Positions 29,229 to 36,623 of a stretch of 64,000 bases of DNA are shown piece by piece; the first letter of the stretch is position 1; every line of letters begins with the position of its first letter. A program made the translations under genes and the position numbers. Below the pieces are notes generated by a model that did no database searches, was not told where the DNA came from, and worked only from the letters and a program-made list of their open reading frames with translations. Origin of the DNA: Streptomyces sp. NBC_00442 (lineage in GTDB: Bacteria; Actinomycetota; Actinomycetes; Streptomycetales; Streptomycetaceae); contig NZ_CP107918.1 of the NCBI RefSeq assembly GCF_036014195.1, forward strand, positions 6,448,001 to 6,512,000, in the 5' to 3' direction.

Positions 29229-29300
29229 TGCGCGATACTGGGATTGAACCAGTGACCTCTTCCGTGTCAGGGAAGCGCTCTCCCGCTGAGCTAATCGCGC
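29229..29300 (-). tRNA. tRNA-Val(GAC), copy 1 of 3
   Basis: The first Val copy in transcript order, after tRNA-Gly and tRNA-Cys. It has anticodon GAC and a sequence identical to the other two. Only one base separates its 5' end from the encoded CCA of tRNA-Cys. Confidence 0.95.
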
Positions 29301-29301
29301 T

Positions 29302-29375
29302 TGGAGGTGGAGACGGGATTTGAACCCGTGTAGACGGCTTTGCAGGCCGTTGCCTCGCCTCTCGGCCACTCCACC
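29302..29375 (-). tRNA. tRNA-Cys(GCA)
   Basis: Acceptor GGTGGAG/CTCCACC, anticodon loop CTGCAAA (GCA), T-loop TTCAAAT. The discriminator is U and a CCA end is encoded (29302-29304), unlike the neighbouring tRNAs. It is read on the minus strand in the same transcript as Gly and Val. Confidence 0.95.
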
Positions 29376-29414
29376 AGGAGTGCATATGAGGGTTCGGGAA
29401 GATCCCCCACACCG

Positions 29415-29487
29415 AGCGGACGACGAGATTCGAACTCGCGACCCTCACCTTGGCAAGGTGATGCTCTACCAACTGAGCCACGTCCGC
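29415..29487 (-). tRNA. tRNA-Gly(GCC)
   Basis: Acceptor GCGGACG/CGTCCGC, anticodon stem-loop TCACC-TTGCCAA-GGTGA (anticodon GCC), T-loop TTCGAAT. CCA is not encoded. It is the first gene of the minus-strand tRNA operon, about 43 bp after the promoter. Confidence 0.95.
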
Positions 29488-29529
29488 TTGTCGTTTCCGT
29501 TCCGCTTGCGCGTCCCGGCGACGTGTTGA

Positions 29530-29557
29530 ACTCTAGCGGATTCCGGGGCCAGTACAA
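29530..29557 (-). promoter_or_regulatory. Promoter of the Gly-Cys-Val tRNA operon
   Basis: On the minus strand TTGTAC (29557-29552), a 16 bp spacer and TAGAGT (29535-29530) form a near-consensus housekeeping promoter upstream of tRNA-Gly. In the other direction, TAGACT (29675-29680) lies 7 bp before the pabB GTG and probably gives a leaderless pabB transcript. Confidence 0.75.
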
Positions 29558-29687
29558 AAACGCGTTTGTGCAGCGTGCTGCGTTGCACCTGGTCCGGACC
29601 GCCGCCGGGGCGCGACCGGCGGCCCCCCGGGTCACGCCCCGGGGCACGCAGAGGCACCCCACCTGCACCGGCCCTAGACTCACAGAC

Positions 29688-30743
29688 GTGCACGACCTCG
29701 CTCCTCTGGCCCGCTTCGGCCATCTCGTCGCCTCGGGCCTGCGTGATGTCACCAGCGATCCCGAGGCCCTCGACTCCACCGGTTTCTGGGCCGTGTCCGC
29801 CGACTTCGAGGGCCGGCTCGTCTGCGCCCGCTTCGCGGACGTCCGCGAAGGGCCGGTCCCCGAACCCGTGCCCGGAGCCTGGCGCGGGCCCGCCCCCGAG
29901 GACTGGACGTCGTCCCTGGACCGCGCCGCGTACACGGCGGGCGTACGCCGCATCCGCGAGCACATCGCGGCCGGTGAGGTCTACCAGGCCAACCTCTGCC
30001 GCGTCCTGAGCGCACCGCTGCCCGACCCGGCGACGGCCGACGTGGACGCCCTCACCGCGCTGCTCGCCCGCGGCAACCCGGCGCCCTTTGCCGGAACGAT
30101 TCGGCTGCCCGCCCACGGGGTGGAGATCGCGACCGCGTCGCCCGAACTGTTCCTGCGGCGCACCGGACGCGTCGTCGAGTCCGGGCCCATCAAGGGGACC
30201 GGCCGGACCGCGGCCGACCTCCTGGAGAAGGACCACGCCGAGAACGTGATGATCGTGGACCTCGTCCGCAACGACATGGGACGCGTCTGTGCCACCGGCA
30301 CGGTGAGCGTGCCCGAGCTGTGCGCCGTCGAGGAGCACCCCGGTCTCGTCCACCTCGTCTCCACCGTCCGCGGCGAACTGCGCGAGGGCGCCGGCTGGCG
30401 CGAGCTGCTCGCCGCCACCTTCCCGCCCGGCTCCGTCACCGGCGCGCCGAAGTCCAGCGCCCTGCGGATCATCGACGCGCTGGAGACCGCGCCCCGCGGC
30501 CCCTACTGCGGCGGCGTCGGGTGGGTCGACGCCGACCGCGGCACCGCACAACTCGCCGTCGGCATCCGCACGTTCTGGGTGGACCGGCCGCACGGCGTCC
30601 TGCGATTCGGTACCGGGGCCGGCATCACCTGGGGCTCCGACCCGGACCGCGAATGGCGGGAGACCGAGCTGAAGGCGTCGCGCCTGCTCGCGATAGCGTC
30701 GGGCGACAGGGCCCACAGCGGGCACAGTGGAAGGACCGCGTAA
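29688..30743 (+). CDS. pabB: Aminodeoxychorismate synthase component I-like, chorismate-binding
   Basis: This enzyme converts chorismate and ammonia (or glutamine nitrogen) to 4-amino-4-deoxychorismate, for folate. The 351-residue protein holds the chorismate-binding core: PIKGTGRT with the key lysine, DLVRNDMGRVC, and PPGSVTGAPK. It is shorter than typical PabB (about 450) because the N-terminal regulatory half is reduced. The GTG at 29688 follows a -10-like TAGACT by 7 bp, suggesting a leaderless mRNA. pabC begins right after its stop. No pabA is nearby. Confidence 0.88.
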   Translation: MHDLAPLARFGHLVASGLRDVTSDPEALDSTGFWAVSADFEGRLVCARFADVREGPVPEPVPGAWRGPAPEDWTSSLDRAAYTAGVRRIREHIAAGEVYQANLCRVLSAPLPDPATADVDALTALLARGNPAPFAGTIRLPAHGVEIATASPELFLRRTGRVVESGPIKGTGRTAADLLEKDHAENVMIVDLVRNDMGRVCATGTVSVPELCAVEEHPGLVHLVSTVRGELREGAGWRELLAATFPPGSVTGAPKSSALRIIDALETAPRGPYCGGVGWVDADRGTAQLAVGIRTFWVDRPHGVLRFGTGAGITWGSDPDREWRETELKASRLLAIASGDRAHSGHSGRTA

Positions 30744-31565
30744 ATGCAGATCTGGGTCAATGGCGCCCTGCGGGACGCCGGCGCCGCACAGGTGTCCGTC
30801 CTCGACCACGGGCTCACCGTGGGCGACGGCGTCTTCGAGACCGTGAAGGCGACCGGCGGAAAGCTGTTCGCGCCCACCCGCCATCTGGACCGGCTGACCC
30901 GCTCCGCCCGCGGTCTCGGCCTGCCCGACCCCGATCTCGACGAGGTGCGCCGTGCCTGCGCGGCCGTGCTCGATGCCAACCCCGTGCCGCTCGGCCGACT
31001 GCGGATCACCTACACCGGCGGACTCTCGCCGCTCGGCTCGGACCGCGGCGACAACGGGCCGACCCTGGTCGTCGCACTCGGCGAGACCTCGCGCCGCCCC
31101 GACACCACCGCGGTCATCACCGTGCCGTGGACGCGCAACGAACACAGCGCGGTGACGGGCCTGAAGACCACCTCGTACGCCGAGAACGTCGTCGCCCTCG
31201 CGAAGGCGCACGCGGCGGGCGCCTCGGAGGCGCTCTTCGCCAACACCGCGGGACAGCTCTGCGAGGGCACCGGTTCCAACGTCTTCGTGGTCGTCGACGG
31301 CCGCCTGCACACCCCGCCGCTCGCCTCCGGCTGCCTCGGCGGCATCACCCGCGCGCTGACCGTCGAATGGACCGGCGCGCAGGAGAGCGAGCTCCCGCTG
31401 GACGTCCTGGAGAGCGCCGAGGAGATCTTCCTGACCTCGACCCTGCGCGACGTGCAGGCCGTACACCGTATCGACGGGCGGCAGTTGAGCGCCGTGCCGG
31501 GCCCGGTCACCACGAAGGCCATGCGGATCTTCGACGAACGGGCCGGATCGGACCTGGACCCGTGA
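30744..31565 (+). CDS. pabC: Aminodeoxychorismate lyase
   Basis: This class IV PLP enzyme releases pyruvate from aminodeoxychorismate to give 4-aminobenzoate. It has 273 residues; VLDHGLTVGDGVFETV is the N-terminal family motif, GLKTTSYAENV carries the PLP lysine, and EGTGSNVFVV the glycine-rich loop. The ATG directly follows the pabB stop, and the pair fits folate synthesis. Class IV relatives (branched-chain or D-amino acid aminotransferases) are less likely in this context. Confidence 0.9.
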   Translation: MQIWVNGALRDAGAAQVSVLDHGLTVGDGVFETVKATGGKLFAPTRHLDRLTRSARGLGLPDPDLDEVRRACAAVLDANPVPLGRLRITYTGGLSPLGSDRGDNGPTLVVALGETSRRPDTTAVITVPWTRNEHSAVTGLKTTSYAENVVALAKAHAAGASEALFANTAGQLCEGTGSNVFVVVDGRLHTPPLASGCLGGITRALTVEWTGAQESELPLDVLESAEEIFLTSTLRDVQAVHRIDGRQLSAVPGPVTTKAMRIFDERAGSDLDP

Positions 31566-31629
31566 CCGGAGCGGATCCGGACCGGTAAAGCGCGTGACGG
31601 GCGCCGCCCCGGCAGGTACAACGGCCTTG

Positions 31630-32463
31630 ATGACCACCACCATTCGGCCGACCGAGCCGCTCCAGCAGGGCGCCGACGGCGCCAAGTCGCGGACCTACGA
31701 CGTATGCGTGAACAGCCGACGCGTCGGCCGGATCAAGATCGCCACCGACGCCTTGTCCGGGGCCGGCACGGGCCGGATCGAAGAGCTGCACATCGACCGC
31801 GCGGACCGCGGCCGCGGCCGCGGCACCGTGGCCGCGCTCGCCGCCGAGGAGGTGCTGCGCGGCTGGGGCTGCGACCGGCTCCACCTCACGGTTCCGGCCG
31901 ACGCCGACGCGGCCCTGCGGATGGCGGCGGCCCTCGGCCACGTGGAGCGCAGCCGCAACATGGTCAAGCAACTTGCGCCCACCGCAGCGGAGTTGCCCGA
32001 CGGAACGGTCGGAAGGCCCATGAACGCCGACGAGTTCGAGGGCTGGCGGGCCGCCGCGGTGGAGGGCTACGCGCAGAGCTGGATCGAGCGGGGCGTGCCC
32101 GAGGCGGCGGCTCGGACCAAGTCCGAGGAGGAGCACCGCACCCTGCTGCCCGAGGGCGCCGCCACCGCGGGGACGCACCTGCTGCTCCTGGAGGACCGGG
32201 GCCGCGAGGTGGGCACCTTGTGGGTGGCCCGAGCCCCGGGGCCCGGCGCGGGGGCGTACGTCTACGACGTCCACGTCGCCGAAGAACACCGGGGCCGGGG
32301 TCACGGCCGCTCCCTGATGCTGCTCGCGGAGCGGGCGGCGCTCGCCGACGGCATGGACACCATCGGGCTGCACGTCTTCGCGGACAACACTCCGGCCCTG
32401 CGCCTGTACGAGTCGCTCGGCTACCGGACCACGCGCCACCACCTGGGCAAAGCCCTGCTCTGA
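31630..32463 (+). CDS. Protein with tandem GNAT domains
   Basis: The 277-residue protein carries two acetyltransferase halves. The first has IEELHIDRADRGRGRGTVAALA, the second VYDVHVAEEHRGRGHGRSLMLLAE followed by LHVFADNTPALRLYESLGY, the complete C-terminal signature. The second is more canonical, so the first may be structural or regulatory. The ATG at 31630 lies 8 bp after TACAAC, a possible -10, so the mRNA may be nearly leaderless. The substrate is unknown. Confidence 0.87.
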   Translation: MTTTIRPTEPLQQGADGAKSRTYDVCVNSRRVGRIKIATDALSGAGTGRIEELHIDRADRGRGRGTVAALAAEEVLRGWGCDRLHLTVPADADAALRMAAALGHVERSRNMVKQLAPTAAELPDGTVGRPMNADEFEGWRAAAVEGYAQSWIERGVPEAAARTKSEEEHRTLLPEGAATAGTHLLLLEDRGREVGTLWVARAPGPGAGAYVYDVHVAEEHRGRGHGRSLMLLAERAALADGMDTIGLHVFADNTPALRLYESLGYRTTRHHLGKALL

Positions 32464-32483
32464 GCCGAGGGCCCGGATGCGGC

Positions 32484-33002
32484 CTACTGGGCGAGCAGCC
32501 GGTCCACGAGCTCCTCGATGCGCTCCCGCAGTCCGTCCTGGCTCGCGCCGCCGTCGAGGCGCTCCTCGCCGATGACGTACGTCGGGGTGCCCGTCACACC
32601 GATCGCCTTGCCCTCGGCCTGGTCCGCGTCGACGATCAGCATGTGCCGTCCGTCGATGAGGGCGGTGTCGAACTCATCGGCGTCCAGGCCGAGTTCGGCC
32701 GCCGTTCGCACCAGGACGGACTCGCCCTGTTCGGCGAGGCGCCCGGTGCGGCCGAGGACGGCCTCCACGTACGGCCAGCCCTGCCCCTGCTCGAAAGCCT
32801 CCTCGGCGGCCTGGGCCGCGGCGAAGGCATGCTTGTGCTTCTCCAGCGGAAAGTGCCGCAGCCGGATGTCGAGCCGGTCGCCGTAGCGGGCGCGCAGGGC
32901 GCGGATGTCGTCGAGTGCGGTGGCGCAGTCGGGGCACTGCAGCTCGCACCACACGTCGAGGACGGCGGGGCCGCTGGTGCCGGAGGGGGTGGTGTCGCTC
33001 AT
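32484..33002 (-). CDS. DsbA-family thioredoxin-fold oxidoreductase (cytoplasmic)
   Basis: The 172-residue protein has a CPDC redox motif (Cys23-Cys26) in WCELQCPDCATAL, a cis-proline loop GTPTYVIG and a helical insertion typical of DsbA/FrnE-like proteins. There is no signal peptide, so it acts in the cytoplasm, perhaps in thiol-disulfide or glutathione/mycothiol-linked chemistry. It is convergent with the tandem GNAT gene. Confidence 0.88.
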   Translation of the reverse strand: MSDTTPSGTSGPAVLDVWCELQCPDCATALDDIRALRARYGDRLDIRLRHFPLEKHKHAFAAAQAAEEAFEQGQGWPYVEAVLGRTGRLAEQGESVLVRTAAELGLDADEFDTALIDGRHMLIVDADQAEGKAIGVTGTPTYVIGEERLDGGASQDGLRERIEELVDRLLAQ

Positions 33003-33142
33003 GGGGCCAGTCTCCCAGCAACCGGGACCTGGGGAGGATCCCGCCCCGGAGATCTCCCTGAGGTCGTGGCCGGGCGTGGCCCGCCGGACGGGTTCCGGTG
33101 CAGGATGGAAGAAGCCACACCGCCCATGCCTGGAGGAACCGG

Positions 33143-33592
33143 ATGCTTGCCGAGACCGTCTGCTCCGCCGTTTCCGCGGCCGGACTGGGCATCGCTGCCA
33201 TCACGGCGTACCGCAAGCGTTTCCTCGCGGCTACGCGCATCGCCGCCTATTCGCTGGTCCCGGTCGGCCTCGTCATGACGGGCGTCGTGCAGTGGGTGTC
33301 CGGCATCGTCTTCAAGCCCAGTGTGTGGCTCGGCTTCGGCCTGCTCGGGATCGCCTGGCTGCTGTTCCTGACCACGCGGGCCGTGGAGCGGCGCGGTGGC
33401 GGCACCCGCAAGGAACGCAAGGCCGCCGCGGCGGCCGCCCGGCGCGACAACGTGGCCCCGGCGGCCACCGCGCCCCCGCTCGGCGCGGGCCGCGCCCCGG
33501 CGGCCGGCCCCGTGGCGAAGCCGCAGGGCAAGCCCGCCGCGAGCGAGGACTTCAGCGACATCGAGGCCATTCTGAAGAAGCACGGCATCTGA
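33143..33592 (+). CDS. Small membrane protein with charged cytoplasmic tail
   Basis: The 149-residue protein has three hydrophobic segments in its first 80 residues (around 4-20, 33-53 and 58-78), then a basic region rich in Arg/Lys/Ala, a Pro/Ala linker and an acidic helix ending SDIEAILKKHGI. GGAGG lies 6 bp before the ATG at 33143. No family function is known to me; the C-terminal conserved-looking helix suggests a protein contact. Confidence 0.82.
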   Translation: MLAETVCSAVSAAGLGIAAITAYRKRFLAATRIAAYSLVPVGLVMTGVVQWVSGIVFKPSVWLGFGLLGIAWLLFLTTRAVERRGGGTRKERKAAAAAARRDNVAPAATAPPLGAGRAPAAGPVAKPQGKPAASEDFSDIEAILKKHGI

Positions 33593-33784
33593 TTCCCCCG
33601 CTCCTGGGAGCAGCCGGGAGCGCGGCCGCTCCCGGGCGGGGGTGCCGGGGGCCGAGGAAGGCTGTCCCGCACGGCTGTTCCCGCACGGCTGTTCCCGTAC
33701 GTGCTACAAGATCGGGTGAACTCCCGCTCATTATGGACACGTTGGTATATCCATGCGGCGGGGCTGCGTCATCATCGGCCCGAG

Positions 33785-33958
33785 ATGCTGGACACTTCCC
33801 AGGGCGCCGTCCCTGCACCGACCGACGAGCCGAGCGCGCCCGACCCTCAGGCTCGCGGCTGCCTCTTCGCCCTCTCCCAGCCGCCCCTGATGATCTTCCT
33901 GGGGGTGATCGGCTCTCTCCTGCTCATGGCCGCCCTGCACGACCTCTTCCTGCTGTGA
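33785..33958 (+). CDS. Very small single-pass membrane protein
   Basis: The 57-residue protein has a Pro/Asp-rich start (MLDTSQGAVPAPTDEPSAP) and one C-terminal helix (PPLMIFLGVIGSLLLMAALHDLFLL). Codon use fits a Streptomyces gene. The ribosome binding site is weak; an AT-rich patch at about 33725-33750 (TTGGTATATCC) looks like promoter sequence. In-frame upstream codons to 33701 exist but look non-coding. Confidence 0.6.
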   Translation: MLDTSQGAVPAPTDEPSAPDPQARGCLFALSQPPLMIFLGVIGSLLLMAALHDLFLL

Positions 33959-33994
33959 GGCCCGACGCTCCGGCGCCCCGCGCCCCCGGCACCG

Positions 33995-34552
33995 TCAGCG
34001 GGCCGCTTCCTTGCGCCGGGCGCGGTAGGCGGCCACATGCAGGCGGTTCCCGCAGGTGCGGCTCGAGCAGTAGCGGCGTGAGCGGTTGCGCGAGAAGTCC
34101 ACGAAGGCCCGCCCGCAGTCCGGCGCCTCGCACCGGCGCAGCCGCTCCAGCTCGCCGGTGACGATGAAGAAGGCGAGGGCCATGCCGCCGTCGGCCGCCA
34201 AGTGGTCGGCGACGGAGGCGCCGGGCGCGAAGTAGTGCACGTGCCAGTCGTAGCCGTCGTGGTCGGTCAGCTGCGGGGTGGTGCCGGCCGCGGCGACCAG
34301 CTGGTTGACGAGCTCGGCGGTCGCGCGGGCGTCCGGCGCCGCGAAGATGTCGGCGAACCTGCCGCGCACCCCCTGGACGCCCAGCAGGTCACCGGGGGAG
34401 AGCCGCTCGACTCCGCTGATGTTGTGGTCCTGGACGAAGCCGTACAGCGCGTCCACGTCCGCGAGGAGGTCGGTCGCCTCGCTCTCGGGCGCGGTGTTCA
34501 CCAGATCGACCACCATGTCGAGGGCGATCCGGGTGTCGTGAGGGATCAGCAC
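33995..34552 (-). CDS. CGNR zinc-finger protein (ABATE-like regulator)
   Basis: The 185-residue protein has an N-terminal helical domain of the kind that Pfam calls ABATE and a C-terminal CGNR motif: CEAPDCGRAFVDFSRNRSRRYCSSRTCGNRLHVAAYRARR, split here by the zinc cysteines. Such proteins are predicted stress-linked transcription regulators. The GTG at 34552 has GGGAG 6 bp upstream. Target genes are unknown. Confidence 0.88.
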   Translation of the reverse strand: MLIPHDTRIALDMVVDLVNTAPESEATDLLADVDALYGFVQDHNISGVERLSPGDLLGVQGVRGRFADIFAAPDARATAELVNQLVAAAGTTPQLTDHDGYDWHVHYFAPGASVADHLAADGGMALAFFIVTGELERLRRCEAPDCGRAFVDFSRNRSRRYCSSRTCGNRLHVAAYRARRKEAAR

Positions 34553-34746
34553 GATTCGCTCCCTGGCCTGCGGCGGGCGGCGCCCGTCGGATGCTGGCCG
34601 ACTCTAGCGGCTCGTGCTGTACGCGCATCGGCGCCGTCCCCCACGACGGCTTCGTGGGGGACGGCGCCGATGGCTGCCGCTCCGTGGTTGTCCGCGCGGC
34701 GCCGTCGCCCCGAGTCGGACGGCGCCGTGCGGCTCTCTGCCTGGCC

Positions 34747-35163
34747 TCAGTTGTTCTCGGCCAGGATGTGCGAGAGTTCCGTGTCGAGATCGAAGTGACG
34801 ATGCTCGGTGCCGGGCGGAACCGCGGCGTCGGTCCGCTTCAGGAACGACTCCAGGGCCCGCGCCGGGGCTTCGAGAAGGGCTTCTCCTTCCGGCGAGCTC
34901 AGGGCGATACAGACGACGCCCTGGCCGTGACTGCGTGATGGCCAGACTCTGACGTCGCCGGTTCCGGTGGGCCGGTGCAGGCCCTCGGCGAGGAGATCGC
35001 GAGCGAAGACCCACTCGACGGTTTCCTCGGCTCCGGTGTGGAAGGTGGCGTGCACGGCATAGGGATCGGCCGTGTCATACCGCAGGCCCGCGGGTACAGG
35101 CAGTGAGGACTCGCTCGACACAACGAGGCGCAGGTGCAGCTCGCAGCTGACCGTGGTGTTCAT
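34747..35163 (-). CDS. ssgB: Sporulation-specific cell-division activator SsgB
   Basis: SsgB recruits FtsZ to future septum sites in aerial hyphae and is essential for sporulation-specific division in Streptomyces. The 138-residue protein MNTTVSCELHLRLVVSSESS... matches the near-invariant SsgB sequence as I recall it, including VWPSRSHGQGVVCIALSSPEGEALLEAP (two adjoining conserved stretches). The ATG at 35163 gives the normal length; a longer frame to 35229 is not conserved. Its presence fixes the organism as a sporulating streptomycete. It is divergent from the PGPGW gene. Confidence 0.95.
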   Translation of the reverse strand: MNTTVSCELHLRLVVSSESSLPVPAGLRYDTADPYAVHATFHTGAEETVEWVFARDLLAEGLHRPTGTGDVRVWPSRSHGQGVVCIALSSPEGEALLEAPARALESFLKRTDAAVPPGTEHRHFDLDTELSHILAENN

Positions 35164-35224
35164 AAGCGCCAGGGCCTTTCGCTCAGTGTGCGCTCGGGGA
35201 TTCGCACGTCGGCGAAATCGACAT

Positions 35225-35272
35225 GCCACCTACGGTGCCGTTGTAAACCCCTCTGACCGTTTTGAAGGGGTT
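35225..35272 (-). promoter_or_regulatory. ssgB upstream region with inverted repeat
   Basis: AACCCCT (35246-35252) and AGGGGTT (35266-35272) form an inverted repeat with a 13-base gap. On the minus strand GTTT (35248-35245) with GGTGGC (35230-35225) loosely resembles the GTTT...GGGTA pattern of SigH-type promoters; ssgB is known to depend on SigH in S. coelicolor. The match is weak, so treat this as a candidate. Confidence 0.4.
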
Positions 35273-35362
35273 CACGTAGCTCGTACGGCGGAGTATTACT
35301 TTGGGTGATACGCCCATTTCGGTGAACCGGTTTCGAGACACCCGTCCGGTAGGTTGGGGCGC

Positions 35363-35764
35363 ATGGATACGGGGAGTGACGAGCGGGGCGGGGCGGCACT
35401 CGGATCGCGCGCGCCGGCGTTCGTCAAGGCGTCGAAACCGCTGCACATCAGCTGGCAGGTCGGCGTCTTCGTGGTCGGTCTCGCGGTCGTGGCCGGGGGC
35501 GTGGTCATGCTGCCGCTGCCGGGTCCGGGCTGGCTGGTGATCTTCGGCGGCATGGCGATCTGGGCGACCGAATTCGTCTGGGCCCAGCTGGTGCTCCGCT
35601 GGACCAGGCGCAAGGTCAGGGAGGCCACGCAGAAGGCGCTCGATCCCCGAGTCCGGCGGCGCAACATCATCCTCACCGCGGCCGGCCTGATCATCGTCGG
35701 CGTGCTCGCGGGGATCTATCTCCGGTCGTTCGGCTTCGTGCCGCCATGGAGGATCGACCACTGA
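35363..35764 (+). CDS. PGPGW-motif transmembrane protein
   Basis: The 133-residue protein has the family motif MLPLPGPGWLVIFGG between the first two of three membrane helices (about residues 32-52, 54-70 and 105-125), and a charged segment WTRRKVREATQKALDPRVRRR before the third. A -10-like TAGGTT (35350-35355) lies 7 bp before the ATG at 35363, so the mRNA is probably leaderless. The family is widespread; its function is unknown. Confidence 0.88.
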   Translation: MDTGSDERGGAALGSRAPAFVKASKPLHISWQVGVFVVGLAVVAGGVVMLPLPGPGWLVIFGGMAIWATEFVWAQLVLRWTRRKVREATQKALDPRVRRRNIILTAAGLIIVGVLAGIYLRSFGFVPPWRIDH

Positions 35765-35815
35765 CCGTGGGTGGTCAAAGACCCCGCTGACATGCGGTAA
35801 TGTTGGCGCTGCACC

Positions 35816-35887
35816 GGGCGATTAGCTCAGTGGGAGAGCGCTTCGTTCACACCGAAGAGGTCACTGGTTCGAACCCAGTATCGCCCA
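35816..35887 (+). tRNA. tRNA-Val(CAC), copy 1
   Basis: Acceptor GGGCGAT/ATCGCCC, anticodon stem-loop CTTCG-TTCACAC-CGAAG (anticodon CAC), T-loop TTCGAAC. CCA is not encoded. A second identical gene is at 36479. A -10-like TAATGT (35798-35803) lies just upstream. Confidence 0.95.
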
Positions 35888-35893
35888 CCCGGA

Positions 35894-35934
35894 CCGAAGG
35901 CCCCGGAGATCATCCCGATCTCCGGGGCCTTCGG
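35894..35934 (+). terminator. Terminator after tRNA-Val(CAC) copy 1
   Basis: An 18 bp perfect stem (35894-35911 with 35917-35934) closes a five-base loop directly after the tRNA 3' end, separating it from the downstream SRPBCC gene. Confidence 0.88.
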
Positions 35935-35992
35935 CGTTCCCGTCGCGGGGCCGCCCCACCGCCGTTGTGCGGGCCCGCGCAGACTGGGGAGC

Positions 35993-36439
35993 ATGAACTG
36001 GTGCCACTACCGCTTCCGCAGCGTCTGGGAGCTGCGTGCGGCTCCTGCGGCCGTCTACACGGTCCTGGAGCGCGCCGAGGAATACCCGCTCTGGTGGCCC
36101 CAGGTCCGCGACGTGACCCCCGTCGACGACCGCACCGCCACCGCCCGCTTCCGCTCGGTCATTCCGTACGACCTCCGCGTCACCGCGCACGAGACGCGGC
36201 GCGACCCGGCGGCGCTGATCCTGGAGGCCGCCCTGAGCGGTGACCTCGAAGGGCGGGCGCGCTGGACCCTGCTCGCACACGACGGCGGCACCCGGGCCGT
36301 CTACGACCAGGAGGTCGAGGTGCGCAAACCCCTGCTGCGCCGGCTCGCCGTGCCGGGCCGCCCGCTCTTCCGGGCCAACCACGCCCTCATGATGCGCGCC
36401 GGACTGCGCGGGCTCCGGCGTCACCTGGACGTGGTTTGA
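35993..36439 (+). CDS. SRPBCC (START-like/polyketide cyclase-type) protein
   Basis: The 148-residue protein has the helix-grip layout: YRFRSVWELRAAPAAVYTVLERAEEYPLWWPQVRDV at the start (two strands and the lid helix, given here as landmarks), and a C-terminal helix HALMMRAGLRGLRRHL. Such domains bind hydrophobic ligands. No enzyme activity can be inferred. It lies between the two identical tRNA-Val genes, and the promoter of the second tRNA overlaps its stop codon. Confidence 0.82.
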   Translation: MNWCHYRFRSVWELRAAPAAVYTVLERAEEYPLWWPQVRDVTPVDDRTATARFRSVIPYDLRVTAHETRRDPAALILEAALSGDLEGRARWTLLAHDGGTRAVYDQEVEVRKPLLRRLAVPGRPLFRANHALMMRAGLRGLRRHLDVV

Positions 36440-36465
36440 AAGCTGGGCCCAAGGGCCTGTATGGT
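36436..36465 (+). promoter_or_regulatory. Promoter of tRNA-Val(CAC) copy 2
   Basis: TTGAAA (36436-36441), an 18 bp spacer and TATGGT (36460-36465) lie 14 bp before the tRNA 5' end. The -35 element covers the stop codon of the SRPBCC gene. Confidence 0.75.
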
Positions 36466-36478
36466 TCAGTCCGTTCCC

Positions 36479-36550
36479 GGGCGATTAGCTCAGTGGGAGA
36501 GCGCTTCGTTCACACCGAAGAGGTCACTGGTTCGAACCCAGTATCGCCCA
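36479..36550 (+). tRNA. tRNA-Val(CAC), copy 2
   Basis: Same 72-base sequence as the gene at 35816, with anticodon CAC. CCA is not encoded. It has its own promoter and terminator, so the two copies are expressed independently. Confidence 0.95.
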
Positions 36551-36555
36551 CCGGG

Positions 36556-36590
36556 AAAGGCCGGTCCGTCACAGACGGGCCGGCCTTTTT
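36556..36590 (+). terminator. Terminator after tRNA-Val(CAC) copy 2
   Basis: A 15 bp stem (36556-36570 with 36574-36588, one U-G pair) closes an ACA loop and runs into TTTTT, a complete intrinsic terminator. Confidence 0.9.
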
Positions 36591-36623
36591 GCTGCCCGCC
36601 GCCCACCGGTCACCCGCCAACCC

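Noticed and set aside
28989..29300. 120 bp repeats read as a CRISPR or satellite array
   Set aside because: The units are complete tRNA-Val genes with conserved spacers.
28937..29520. Integrated element at the tRNA cluster or at the tRNA-Val(CAC) genes
   Set aside because: tRNA genes are common integration sites, but there is no integrase, no partial tRNA copy acting as an att site and no change in base composition beside them.
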